NCBI RefSeq assembly: GCF_937973075.1
Contig: NZ_CALBWL010000078.1
Span: 1 to 43,232 of the forward strand
DNA from: an uncultured Campylobacter sp.
GTDB taxonomy: Bacteria; Campylobacterota; Campylobacteria; Campylobacterales; Campylobacteraceae
Direction: 5' to 3'
DNA length: 43,232 nt
Below are positions 34,699 through 42,679 of this stretch, piece by piece (positions within the stretch are counted from its first letter, which is position 1; the number at the start of each line of letters is the position of its first letter). The position numbers were made by a program, and so were the translations under genes. The notes under the pieces were generated by a model. It saw nothing but the letters and a program-made list of their open reading frames with translations, did no database searches and had not been told where the DNA came from.

Positions 34699-34730
34699 AA
34701 TTTAGTCCTTTATTTGAGAAAATCGGCGTA

Positions 34731-34736
34731 ATTGTA
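34731..34736 (-). promoter_or_regulatory. -10 box for the YfgM-like/coaX/hisG operon
   Basis: Minus-strand TACAAT in context ATGCTACAATTACG, about 33 bases before the TTG start. Divergent from the gatC promoter about 45 bp away. Confidence 0.55.
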
Positions 34737-34781
34737 GCATAAAAAATTTTAAATACCGCCTAAGATAAAGAATTTTTATGA

Positions 34782-34787
34782 TATAAT
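34782..34787 (+). promoter_or_regulatory. -10 box for the gatC operon
   Basis: A perfect TATAAT in TATGATATAATG, an extended -10 context, 27 bases before the gatC ATG. Confidence 0.65.
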
Positions 34788-34814
34788 GTCGCATTTATCA
34801 GAAAAAGGAAAGTT

Positions 34815-35102
34815 ATGATAATAGATGATGCCTTGCTAAGTAAGCTGGAAAGGCTATCTGCTCTTAAAATTCCAGATGCTAAGCGAGAGGAATTTAAAGG
34901 GCAATTAAATAATATCGTAGATTTTGTAGAAATTCTAAATGAGCTGGATTTGCAAAGCGGCGAGGCGGCTATCACTACGTTAAAAGGTGGTACTCCGTTT
35001 CGCAAAGATATCCCACGCAAAAGCGACGTCGCAGATAGCGTCTTAAAGCATGCTCCACAGTCCGAAGGCGGCTACTTCGTAGTACCGAAAATCATAGATT
35101 GA
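34815..35102 (+). CDS. gatC: Asp/Glu-tRNA amidotransferase subunit C
   Basis: 95 residues, the normal GatC size. The helical opening LLSKLERLSALKIPDAKRE, the central INIV-type helix (LNNIVDFVEILNELD) and the C-terminal FVVPKIID are typical. GatC stabilises GatAB, which converts misacylated Glu-tRNA(Gln) and Asp-tRNA(Asn). gatA and gatB are not in the window. First gene of a six-gene plus-strand operon. Confidence 0.95.
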   Translation: MIIDDALLSKLERLSALKIPDAKREEFKGQLNNIVDFVEILNELDLQSGEAAITTLKGGTPFRKDIPRKSDVADSVLKHAPQSEGGYFVVPKIID

Positions 35103-35112
35103 AAGGAATTTT

Positions 35113-36195
35113 ATGGAAGAAGTTCAAAGAAATTTAGTAGATATCGAAACCCTACTAAAAACCGTCGTTTTTAACAAAGCAAGCGACCTTCACTTAGTTT
35201 CGCGCTCGGCGCCTCAAATACGTATCGACGGAACATTGCGCCCACTTGCCATGGATCCGCTTAAGGGCACGGATATCGAGTATATCTGCTACGCGCTCAT
35301 TACCGATGCTCAAAAAAGTGCACTCGAGGAAAATAAAGAGCTCGACTTCGCGATCGAGCTTCCTAATATCGGACGCTTCCGTGGAAATTACTATTACACT
35401 ATGAACGGCGATTTGGCTGCCGCATTTCGTATTATTCCTATCGATATTCCTAGCCTGGACGATTTAAAAGCCCCTACGATTTTTAAAGAGGTAGTCAAGC
35501 ACGAAAAAGGCATGATTTTGGTTACCGGGCCTACTGGTAGCGGTAAATCAACTACTCTTGCCGCGATGCTAAACGAGATCAACGAAAAAGAGCGCAAACA
35601 CATCATTACCGTCGAAGATCCGGTCGAGTTCGTCCATACCAATAAAAAAGCGCTTTTCTCTCACAGAAATATTGGCACTGATACCCATTCCTACGCTAAC
35701 GCATTAAAATTTGCCTTGCGTGAGGACCCGGACATCATCCTAGTTGGTGAGATGCGCGATAGAGAGACTATCTCAATCGCCATTACCGCTGCAGAGACCG
35801 GTCACTTGGTATTTGGTACGCTACACACCAACTCCGCGATGCAAACGATCAACCGTATTATCGATAGCTTTGATGGCGGCGAGCAGCTCCAAGTGCGAAA
35901 TATGCTCTCCGTATCGCTTACTGCGGTCATTTCGCAATCGCTTTTGCCAAAGCTTGGCGGCGGACGTATCGCGATCCATGAAATTTTGCTCAATAACAAT
36001 GCCGTAGCAAATCTAATCCGCGAAAACAAGGTGCATCAAATTTACTCTCAAATGCAGCTAAATCAGCAATCTACCGGTATGATAACTCAAACTCAAGCGA
36101 TGGTTAAAGCGATCCGTGCAAATCAAATTTCAAAAGACACGGCATTTAGGTATTCGACTAACCTACAAGAGCTAATAGGCGTGGTGGGTGCTTGA
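35113..36195 (+). CDS. pilT: PilT-family twitching ATPase
   Basis: A 360-residue secretion-ATPase. Domain signs: N-terminal PAS-like region with ASDLHLVSRSAPQIRIDG, Walker A GPTGSGKSTTLAAML (about residue 137), Asp box ITVEDPVEF, Walker B ILVGEMRD and His box TAAETGHLVFGTLHTNSA, AIRANQIS near the end. Length and these motifs match PilT/PilU retraction ATPases rather than PilB. It retracts type IV pili in other bacteria. It starts 10 bases after gatC (AAAGGAA site) and abuts cvpA. No pilin or assembly gene is in the window. In C. jejuni gatC is followed directly by the cvpA-like gene, so pilT is an addition at this locus. Confidence 0.92.
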   Translation: MEEVQRNLVDIETLLKTVVFNKASDLHLVSRSAPQIRIDGTLRPLAMDPLKGTDIEYICYALITDAQKSALEENKELDFAIELPNIGRFRGNYYYTMNGDLAAAFRIIPIDIPSLDDLKAPTIFKEVVKHEKGMILVTGPTGSGKSTTLAAMLNEINEKERKHIITVEDPVEFVHTNKKALFSHRNIGTDTHSYANALKFALREDPDIILVGEMRDRETISIAITAAETGHLVFGTLHTNSAMQTINRIIDSFDGGEQLQVRNMLSVSLTAVISQSLLPKLGGGRIAIHEILLNNNAVANLIRENKVHQIYSQMQLNQQSTGMITQTQAMVKAIRANQISKDTAFRYSTNLQELIGVVGA

Positions 36196-36872
36196 TGGAG
36201 GGTATTAATTGGTTCGACGTCGGCTGTTTGGTACTCGTAGTGCTCTTTGGACTTCGCGGCATCACCAACGGCATCGTAAAAGAAATTTTTGGAATTTTGG
36301 GTCTCATCGGCGGTCTTTTTGCCGCGATGCGTTATAAAACTATGGCGGGCGAGTGGATTGCAGCAAAAATTCCAGCTTTGCAGAATGCAAACGGCGTGCT
36401 TTCGGGCGATACGACGCAGGTTCTCATCGGCTTTATCGCTGTGCTTTTTGGTGTATGGATCTCGTGTCTGATTATAGGCGAAATCATTTCAAAATTCTTT
36501 AAATGGAGCGGACTCGGATTTGTCGATAAGATCGGCGGCTTTGTGTTTAGCGTAAGTAAAATTTTCTTAATTTTTGCCGTTATCGTTACGCTTGCAAGCG
36601 GTCCTATGTCGATGAATGAACAGACTAAAAAGTATTTTGAAAGCAGCAAAACTGCGCCGATTTTTTTAAAAATCGGAAATTGGATTTTAAATCTCAAAGA
36701 CGATCCGAAGATCAAACAAAGCTTGGATTCTATCGGTTCTAAGATGGATGATAAGCTCTTAAAAGATCAGAATTCTACCGCCCGTATGAACTCGGATCAA
36801 AATCAAAGCACTGAACCTAGCGATTTTAACGCCAGTTCAGAAGTAAATTCTACAGAAAGGACAAAATTATGA
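36195..36872 (+). CDS. cvpA: CvpA family membrane protein
   Basis: About 225 residues with four N-terminal membrane helices (GCLVLVVLFGLRGITNGIVKEIFG is the typical CvpA opening) and a charged, Asn/Ser-rich C-terminal tail from about residue 175. CvpA was named for colicin V production in E. coli and is linked to envelope stress resistance; its biochemical role is unclear. The ATG at 36195 shares one base with the pilT stop; a TTG at 36192 is the alternative. Overlaps fur by four bases. Confidence 0.87.
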   Translation: MEGINWFDVGCLVLVVLFGLRGITNGIVKEIFGILGLIGGLFAAMRYKTMAGEWIAAKIPALQNANGVLSGDTTQVLIGFIAVLFGVWISCLIIGEIISKFFKWSGLGFVDKIGGFVFSVSKIFLIFAVIVTLASGPMSMNEQTKKYFESSKTAPIFLKIGNWILNLKDDPKIKQSLDSIGSKMDDKLLKDQNSTARMNSDQNQSTEPSDFNASSEVNSTERTKL

Positions 36873-37336
36873 ATGCAAAAATCGAAAATTTAGAGTTTGA
36901 CGCTCTAATTGTTGAGTTTAAAAAGGCACTTGCCGCTAGCGGTCTAAAATATACCAAGCAGCGCGAGGTTTTGCTCCGCACGCTTTATAACAATAACAAA
37001 CACTTTACACCTGAGGCGCTTCATAACGAGATCAAAGCGAAATTCCCCGAACTAAACGTAGGCATAGCGACGGTGTATCGCACCTTAAATTTGCTTGAGG
37101 ATTCGGGGATGGCTACGTCGATCTCATTCGGCGCGCAGGGTAAGAAATTTGAGCTTGCGAACAAGCCTCACCACGACCATTTAATCTGCAAAAGCTGCAA
37201 TAAGATCATAGAATTTCAAGACGCCACTATTGAGCGAAAACAGCTTGCCGTCGCCAAAGAGCACGGTTTTACGCTTACGGGGCACATGATGCAGCTGTAT
37301 GGAATTTGCCCTGAATGCGCGGCAAAAAGGAAGTAG
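36869..37336 (+). CDS. fur: Ferric uptake regulator
   Basis: 155 residues, Fur family. Winged helix at the N-terminus (LKYTKQREVLLRTLYNNNKHFTPEALH, then VGIATVYRTLNLLEDSGM), metal-binding NKPHHDHLICKSC with the structural Zn site CKSC and a second CPEC near the C-terminus. The HHDH motif and length match true Fur rather than PerR or Zur, though PerR cannot be fully excluded by eye. The gene sits between cvpA and lysS as in C. jejuni, where fur is transcribed with upstream housekeeping genes. It overlaps cvpA as ATGA. Confidence 0.93.
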   Translation: MNAKIENLEFDALIVEFKKALAASGLKYTKQREVLLRTLYNNNKHFTPEALHNEIKAKFPELNVGIATVYRTLNLLEDSGMATSISFGAQGKKFELANKPHHDHLICKSCNKIIEFQDATIERKQLAVAKEHGFTLTGHMMQLYGICPECAAKRK

Positions 37337-37337
37337 A

Positions 37338-38831
37338 TTGTTTGATAGCCAGTTAGAGATCCAAAGGATAGACAAGGCGTCGGAACTTCGGAATTTGGGG
37401 GCTAATCCCTATCCGCACTTTCTAAAAAAAGATATGAGCATAGCCGAGTTTAAAGAAAAATTCGGCTTCATAAAAGATACCGAGGATAAAAAAGCGAGCG
37501 AGGAGGTAAGCCTCGCCGGGCGGCTAAAGCTAAAGCGCGTCGCGGGCAAATCCACCTTTGCAAACATAGAGGATCAAAGCGGCAATATTCAAATTTATTA
37601 CTCGCGCGACAGCATCGGCGAGGAGGATTACGCTAAATTTAAGAAAAATCTCGAAGTGGGCGATATAATTTTGGTGTGCGGATACGCCTTCGTCACGCAG
37701 ACGGGCGAGTTTTCGATCCATGCTGGCAAAATAACGCTTGCGTCCAAAGCAATCTCGCCGCTTCCGGAGAAATTTCACGGACTAACCGACATCGAGATGC
37801 GCTACCGCCAAAGATACCTCGATATGATAATGAACCCCGAGATTCGCGAGGATTTTATCAAGCGCTCGATCATCGTTAGCGAGATCCGCAGCTTTTTTGA
37901 AAAACATGGATTTTTAGAGGTCGAAACGCCGATGATGCATCCAATCGCAGGCGGCGCGAATGCTAAGCCATTTATCACACACCACAACGCCCTCGACGTC
38001 GATCGTTACCTACGTATCGCGCCGGAGCTGTATCTCAAGCGTCTCGTCGTAGGCGGCATGGAGGCGGTCTTTGAGATCAACCGAAACTTCCGCAACGAGG
38101 GTATGGATCTGACGCACAATCCGGAATTTACAAGCATAGAATTCTACTGGGCGTGGCATGATTATAACGACGCGATGAACCTAACCGAGGAGCTATTTAA
38201 AGCGCTGTTTAAGAGGCTCGGGCTAGGCGAAATTTTAACCTACGATGAGCGCGAGATCGATTTTTCAAAGCCTTTTGCGCGCATAAAGTATCTCGACGCG
38301 CTTACGCAGATAGGCGGCATCGAGCCGCAGATCGTAAATGATCGCGAAAAGATCATCGCTAAACTTAAAGAAGACAGATTTGAAGTCAATGAAAAGCTTG
38401 ATCTAGGCCACCTGCAGAGCGAACTTTTTGATAATTACGTAGAAGCTAAGCTCATAAATCCGACCTTCATCGTGGATTTTCCGATCTCGATCAGCCCGCT
38501 TTCGCGCAGAAGCGACGAAAATCCGCAGATAGCCGAGAGATTTGAGCTTTACATCGCAGGCAAGGAGCTAGCCAACGCCTTTAACGAGCTGAACGATCCG
38601 CTCGATCAATACGTCAGATTTAAGGCTCAAATCGACGCCAAAAACGCAGGCGACGACGAGGCTCACGAGATGGATGAGGATTACGTTCGCGCGCTTAGCT
38701 ACGCGATGCCGCCGACTACCGGCTGGGGGCTTGGAATCGATCGCTTGGCGATGATTTTGCTGAATAAAAAATCGATCCGCGACGTGATTTTATTCCCTGC
38801 GATGAGGCCGCTAAATTTAGAGAAGGAGTGA
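37338..38831 (+). CDS. lysS: Lysyl-tRNA synthetase, class II
   Basis: About 497 residues. The N-terminal OB-fold anticodon-binding domain (VSLAGRLKLKRVAGKSTF near residues 55-75) is followed by the class II core: motif 2 FEINRNFRNEGMDLTHNPEF, PIAGGANAKPFITHHNALD, and motif 3 GWGLGIDRLAM. It charges tRNA-Lys. The start is taken as TTG at 37338, one base after the fur stop, with AGGAAG five bases upstream; a longer frame into fur (37299) would add 13 residues that do not look like LysRS. Confidence 0.96.
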   Translation: MFDSQLEIQRIDKASELRNLGANPYPHFLKKDMSIAEFKEKFGFIKDTEDKKASEEVSLAGRLKLKRVAGKSTFANIEDQSGNIQIYYSRDSIGEEDYAKFKKNLEVGDIILVCGYAFVTQTGEFSIHAGKITLASKAISPLPEKFHGLTDIEMRYRQRYLDMIMNPEIREDFIKRSIIVSEIRSFFEKHGFLEVETPMMHPIAGGANAKPFITHHNALDVDRYLRIAPELYLKRLVVGGMEAVFEINRNFRNEGMDLTHNPEFTSIEFYWAWHDYNDAMNLTEELFKALFKRLGLGEILTYDEREIDFSKPFARIKYLDALTQIGGIEPQIVNDREKIIAKLKEDRFEVNEKLDLGHLQSELFDNYVEAKLINPTFIVDFPISISPLSRRSDENPQIAERFELYIAGKELANAFNELNDPLDQYVRFKAQIDAKNAGDDEAHEMDEDYVRALSYAMPPTTGWGLGIDRLAMILLNKKSIRDVILFPAMRPLNLEKE

Positions 38832-38833
38832 AC

Positions 38834-40081
38834 GTGTCAAATTTAGAAAAATTCGATAATGAAATTTTTAGTCTAACCAATAAAGAGCTTGCCCGCCAGT
38901 GCGATTATTTGGAGATGATCGCGAGCGAAAATTTCACCTATCCCGAGGTGATGGAGGCGATGGGCTCGGTGCTAACGAACAAATACGCCGAGGGCTATCC
39001 CGGCAAGCGCTACTACGGCGGTTGCGAGTTCGTAGACGAGATCGAACAGATCGCGATCGATCGCTGCAAAAAGCTCTTCGGCTGTGAGTTTGCAAACGTT
39101 CAGCCAAACAGCGGCAGCCAAGCCAACCAAGGCGTATATGCTGCATTTTTGAAACCTGGCGAGAAAATTTTAGGCATGTCGCTTAGCCACGGCGGGCATT
39201 TGACGCATGGTGCGAAGGTCTCAAGCAGCGGAAAGATGTATGAGAGCTTCGAGTACGGCGTAGAGCTCGACGGCCGCATAAACTACGATAAGGTGCTTGA
39301 GATCGCTCAGATCGTAAAACCAAAGATGATCGTTTGCGGTGCGAGCGCCTATACGCGCGAGATAGATTTTGCTAAATTTAGACAGATCGCTGATAGCGTG
39401 GGCGCGTTTCTTTTCGCCGATGTAGCGCATGTCGCAGGGCTCGTCGTCGCGGGCGAACATACTAATCCGTTTCCGCACTGCCACGTCGTAAGCTCGACTA
39501 CGCATAAAACGCTTCGCGGTCCGCGCGGCGGCATCATAATGACCAACGACGAGGAATTTGCTAAAAAGATCAACTCGGCTATCTTCCCGGGTATCCAAGG
39601 CGGCCCGCTAATGCACGTCATCGCCGCTAAGGCGGTGGGCTTTAAACACAATCTAAGCCCCGAGTGGAAGGTCTACGCTAAGCAGGTCAAGGCAAACGCT
39701 AGAGCTTTGGGCGAGACGCTGGTTGGGCGCGGCTTTGATCTCGTTAGCGGCGGCACCGATAACCATCTGATTTTAATGAGCTTTTTAAATAGGGATTTCA
39801 GCGGCAAGGACGCTAGCGCCGCGCTTGAAAATGCAGGTATTACGACGAATAAAAACACCGTACCGGGCGAGACGCGCAGCCCGTTCATCACCAGCGGCAT
39901 CCGCGTCGGCAGCCCCGCACTTACCGCGCGCGGCATGAAGGATAAAGAATTTGAGTTTATCGGAAATAAAATCGCCGACGTACTAAGCGACGTCTCAAAT
40001 TCCAAGCTTCAGGCGCAGGTTAAAGAAGAAGTGCGAGATTTGGCGCACCGCTTTATCATCTACGACCGCGCGATGTATTAA
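38834..40081 (+). CDS. glyA: Serine hydroxymethyltransferase
   Basis: About 415 residues, PLP enzyme converting serine and tetrahydrofolate to glycine and methylene-THF. Motifs: LEMIASENFTYPEVMEAMGS, KYAEGYPGKRYYGGCEFVD, LFADVAHVAGLVVAG, and the PLP-Lys in VSSTTHKTLRGPRGG. Starts with GTG at 38834, five bases after AAGGAG; the GTG at 38828 overlaps that site and is less likely. Last gene of the gatC operon; a strong palindromic terminator follows. Confidence 0.97.
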   Translation: MSNLEKFDNEIFSLTNKELARQCDYLEMIASENFTYPEVMEAMGSVLTNKYAEGYPGKRYYGGCEFVDEIEQIAIDRCKKLFGCEFANVQPNSGSQANQGVYAAFLKPGEKILGMSLSHGGHLTHGAKVSSSGKMYESFEYGVELDGRINYDKVLEIAQIVKPKMIVCGASAYTREIDFAKFRQIADSVGAFLFADVAHVAGLVVAGEHTNPFPHCHVVSSTTHKTLRGPRGGIIMTNDEEFAKKINSAIFPGIQGGPLMHVIAAKAVGFKHNLSPEWKVYAKQVKANARALGETLVGRGFDLVSGGTDNHLILMSFLNRDFSGKDASAALENAGITTNKNTVPGETRSPFITSGIRVGSPALTARGMKDKEFEFIGNKIADVLSDVSNSKLQAQVKEEVRDLAHRFIIYDRAMY

Positions 40082-40089
40082 ATTTAATA

Positions 40090-40120
40090 AATTCGGGTAA
40101 GCTTACCCGAATTATTTATT
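40090..40120 (+). terminator. Perfect palindromic terminator after glyA
   Basis: The 24-base sequence at 40090-40113 is a perfect palindrome: AATTCGGGTA, centre AGCT, TACCCGAATT. It is followed by ATTTATTT. It lies eight bases after the glyA stop and can act on transcripts from either side. Confidence 0.85.
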
Positions 40121-40137
40121 TCGTAAATTTTGCGTGG

Positions 40138-40143
40138 TAGAAT
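40138..40143 (+). promoter_or_regulatory. -10-like box for the SPOR protein gene
   Basis: TAGAAT, about 32 bases before the ATG at 40176, directly after the glyA terminator. Confidence 0.45.
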
Positions 40144-40175
40144 TTACAAAGTAAATAATAATCTTAGGAGAGAGT

Positions 40176-41207
40176 ATGAACGACAAAAATTTCGATATGA
40201 GCAGCATAGACGATATAGTGATAAACAGTGGCAACGTCGATAAGAACGCAAATTTAAAAAAGGGTCTTACCGTCGCAGCCGGCGTTGTAGTTTTATTCTT
40301 AATCATTTTAATCATAATGAAGGCTATTAATAAAGACGATATTGATACTAACGCAGGTCTTACTATGCCTAGTGAAGAAGAGCTTGCCAAAGCGGAGCAA
40401 AAGCCTGCCGTACAAGTTCAAAAGCCTGAGCCTTCGCAGCCTGAGCCTGTAGAGGTGAAATCAGAACCCAATACAGCATCTGCAGCTCCAACCAAAGTAG
40501 AGATAAAAACCCAAGAGCCTAATTCCGAAAGCAAGGTTGTCGCAAGCGCTCAGCCTGAAGCACAGAAAGTAGAAATCCAAAAGCCCGAAATCAAAGAAGA
40601 GCCAAAAAAATCCGAAGTTAAAATAGAAAGTAAAAAGATTGAGCCTAAAGACGAAGCTAAAAAACCTGAAAAAACTGACGTAAAAAAGTCCGAGCCTAAA
40701 AAAGAGTCTGCAAAAGACGAGGTGAAAAAAGAGCCTTCTAAAACTGAAATTAGAAAAGTAGAGCAAAAAGTAGAGCCTAAAAAAGAACCCGAAAAACAAG
40801 CAAAAGCAGAAGTTAAAAAAGAGCTTTCAAAAACGGAAGCTAAAAAGGAACATGCTAAAGCTGAGACCAAGAAAGAGCCCGCTAAGCCCGAGCCTAAAAA
40901 AGAAGCTAGCAAACCAGAGTCTAAAAGTGAGAGCGTAAAGGCTGGCGTTGCAGCAAAGAGCACCAGCACCAGCGTGGCAAACGGCAGTTATGTGCAGGTT
41001 TTCGCATCCAATGCCTACGATCCAAACGGGTCTGATACCAAAAAAATCACCAAAAAAGGCTACAATCCGATCGCTTTGCAAACCCATGTCGGAAGCAAGA
41101 GCGTGACTAAAATTTTAGTCGGACCTTTTGAGGGCGAGGCTCTACAAAAGGCACTTAGCGATATGCGCAGCATCAATAGCGGAGCGTATATCTACCGAGT
41201 GAAATAA
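40176..41207 (+). CDS. Membrane-anchored SPOR-domain protein with Lys/Glu/Pro-rich stalk
   Basis: 343 residues. A short cytoplasmic N-terminus, one membrane helix (about residues 31-48, LTVAAGVVVLFLIILIIM), then about 200 residues dominated by Lys, Glu, Pro and Ala in irregular KKEP/KxE repeats, and a C-terminal SPOR domain (SYVQVFASNAYDP to SGAYIYRVK). SPOR domains bind denuded peptidoglycan at the division site, and a long charged stalk would span the periplasm as in FtsN-like proteins. A counterpart is expected at C. jejuni Cj0404. The ribosome site is TAGGAGAGAG. The stop overlaps the aroE start by one base. Confidence 0.88.
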   Translation: MNDKNFDMSSIDDIVINSGNVDKNANLKKGLTVAAGVVVLFLIILIIMKAINKDDIDTNAGLTMPSEEELAKAEQKPAVQVQKPEPSQPEPVEVKSEPNTASAAPTKVEIKTQEPNSESKVVASAQPEAQKVEIQKPEIKEEPKKSEVKIESKKIEPKDEAKKPEKTDVKKSEPKKESAKDEVKKEPSKTEIRKVEQKVEPKKEPEKQAKAEVKKELSKTEAKKEHAKAETKKEPAKPEPKKEASKPESKSESVKAGVAAKSTSTSVANGSYVQVFASNAYDPNGSDTKKITKKGYNPIALQTHVGSKSVTKILVGPFEGEALQKALSDMRSINSGAYIYRVK

Positions 41208-41992
41208 TGGACAGATTTGCGGTTTTCGGCAACCCGATCGCCCACTCTCTCTCGCCGCTACTTCATAATTACGCTATAAAATTTTTGGAGCTGGATGCCT
41301 ACTATGGGCGAGTTTTGCTGCAACGCGGCGAGGAACTGCGAGCTAAATTTGAAGCTTTAAAGCTTGCGGGTGCGAACATAACCGTGCCTTTTAAGCTCGA
41401 CGCATTTAAAGCATGCGACATCCTAAGTGAAGCGGCGCAGAAGATCGGCTCGGTAAACACCCTGGTACTAAAAGGCAGCGCGCTGCACGGCTTTAACACC
41501 GACGCGCAAGGCTTTTTCTGCGCGATTTTGGGCTTTGGTGAGATTCGCAATGCGCTTATTTTAGGCGCGGGTGGCACGACGCTGGCAATCGGCTACGCGC
41601 TAAGCAAAAACGGCGTGAAATTCGACATTCTAAACCGCAGCACAAAAGATTTTGACTTCGGCTGCGAGGAATTTTTTAGCTACGAAAATTTCAAGTCCAA
41701 AGACTACGATCTGATCGTCAATGCCACCGGTGCGGGGCTCAAAGATGACGCGCTACCTGCGCCCGAGGGGGTAATAGATGAAATTTTATCCCGCGCAAAA
41801 TTTGCTTTTGATGCGATCTATGGCAAGCAGACTCCGTTTTTGCAAGCCGCACGCGCAAAAAATTTACCCGCAAAAGACGGCAAAGAGATGCTGATAAATC
41901 AGGGCGCGCTTGCTTTCAATCTCTTTTTCGGCGGCAAATTCGACTTAGCAGAGATTGTATCGCTGATGAGCCGTGCTGCGAATTTGCGCTAA
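41207..41992 (+). CDS. aroE: Shikimate dehydrogenase
   Basis: 261 residues, NADPH-dependent reduction of 3-dehydroshikimate in aromatic amino-acid synthesis. Shikimate site: VFGNPIAHSLSPLLHN near the N-terminus, catalytic Lys in ANITVPFKLDAF (about residue 65), and NTDAQGF. The nucleotide fold carries LGAGGTTLAIGYAL. The C-terminus has LINQGALAFNLFFG. Coupled to the SPOR gene by one-base overlap. Confidence 0.95.
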   Translation: MDRFAVFGNPIAHSLSPLLHNYAIKFLELDAYYGRVLLQRGEELRAKFEALKLAGANITVPFKLDAFKACDILSEAAQKIGSVNTLVLKGSALHGFNTDAQGFFCAILGFGEIRNALILGAGGTTLAIGYALSKNGVKFDILNRSTKDFDFGCEEFFSYENFKSKDYDLIVNATGAGLKDDALPAPEGVIDEILSRAKFAFDAIYGKQTPFLQAARAKNLPAKDGKEMLINQGALAFNLFFGGKFDLAEIVSLMSRAANLR

Positions 41993-42470
41993 ATCGGCTC
42001 TTGGGCTTTTCAATTATCCGCCCAGTCTAATGAAATGCTTTAAATTTTGCATGGAGTTAGTTATCCGTTCTTAAATTTCGTATCGTGTAGCTTTGGGCGT
42101 TTAATTTTAAAATTCTTACGTCTGCTTTCAGCCGAGCCGTATTAATTTGTCTACAAAAAATTATATTAAAAATCGCTACGAATTAGGCACAAAGATGCTT
42201 GGCAAAACCTCGTATATTTTTCTACTTGCTTCTTGATATGTTCTATTTTAAAATTTTATGATGAATCTAAACTAAAATTTTGTGCAGTTTAAGTAAAATG
42301 TGATTGGTTGTGAATTATGCAGTAGAAACTTTATTTAAGTGTGGCGGCGCAAAAACTCATTTATTAAAAAGATAAAATTGCTACCAAAATTTCAAAATTT
42401 AAAGCTAAATTTTAATTAATTGTTATACAATAAAAAATATAAACTAATAATTGCTAAAGGTTAAAATTTG
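41993..42470. other. Gene-free AT-rich spacer before the cytochrome bd genes
   Basis: About 475 bp without a supportable gene. The second half is markedly AT-rich (runs such as AATAAAAAATATAAACTAATAA near 42430-42450) and probably holds the promoter of DUF4492-cydA; no single -10 box could be chosen. Confidence 0.5.
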
Positions 42471-42677
42471 ATGTTTTTCGGCAAAATTTTAAAATTTTAC
42501 GCGCACGGATTCGCTTCGATGAAGCTTGGCAAAACGCTGTGGGTGGTGATTTTGATCAAGCTATTTATAATTTTTGTGCTACTGAAATTTTTCATTTTCG
42601 ACGAGAACTTGGATTCTAAATTTAAAACCGATCAAGAAAAAATCGATTTCATTTATAAAAATTTGACTAAGGAGTAG
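42471..42677 (+). CDS. DUF4492 small membrane protein of the cydAB operon
   Basis: 68 residues with one membrane helix (LWVVILIKLFIIFVLLKFFIF) between a basic amphipathic N-terminus (FGKILKFYAHGFASMKLGKT) and a charged tail. DUF4492 proteins of Campylobacterota and Bacteroidota are encoded next to cydA and are thought to be small partners of cytochrome bd oxidase, analogous to CydX. ATG at 42471 chosen; a TTG at 42468 is the alternative and has better spacing to AAAGG. Two bases separate it from cydA. Confidence 0.85.
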   Translation: MFFGKILKFYAHGFASMKLGKTLWVVILIKLFIIFVLLKFFIFDENLDSKFKTDQEKIDFIYKNLTKE

Positions 42678-42679
42678 GA

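Noticed and set aside
37299..37337. Longer lysS start inside fur
   Set aside because: The extra 13 residues overlap fur and do not resemble LysRS; TTG at 37338 has AGGAAG at good spacing.
40550..40969. Ser/Phe-rich minus-strand frames opposite the SPOR protein
   Set aside because: They are the antisense reading of the Lys/Glu/Pro repeats and have no independent support.
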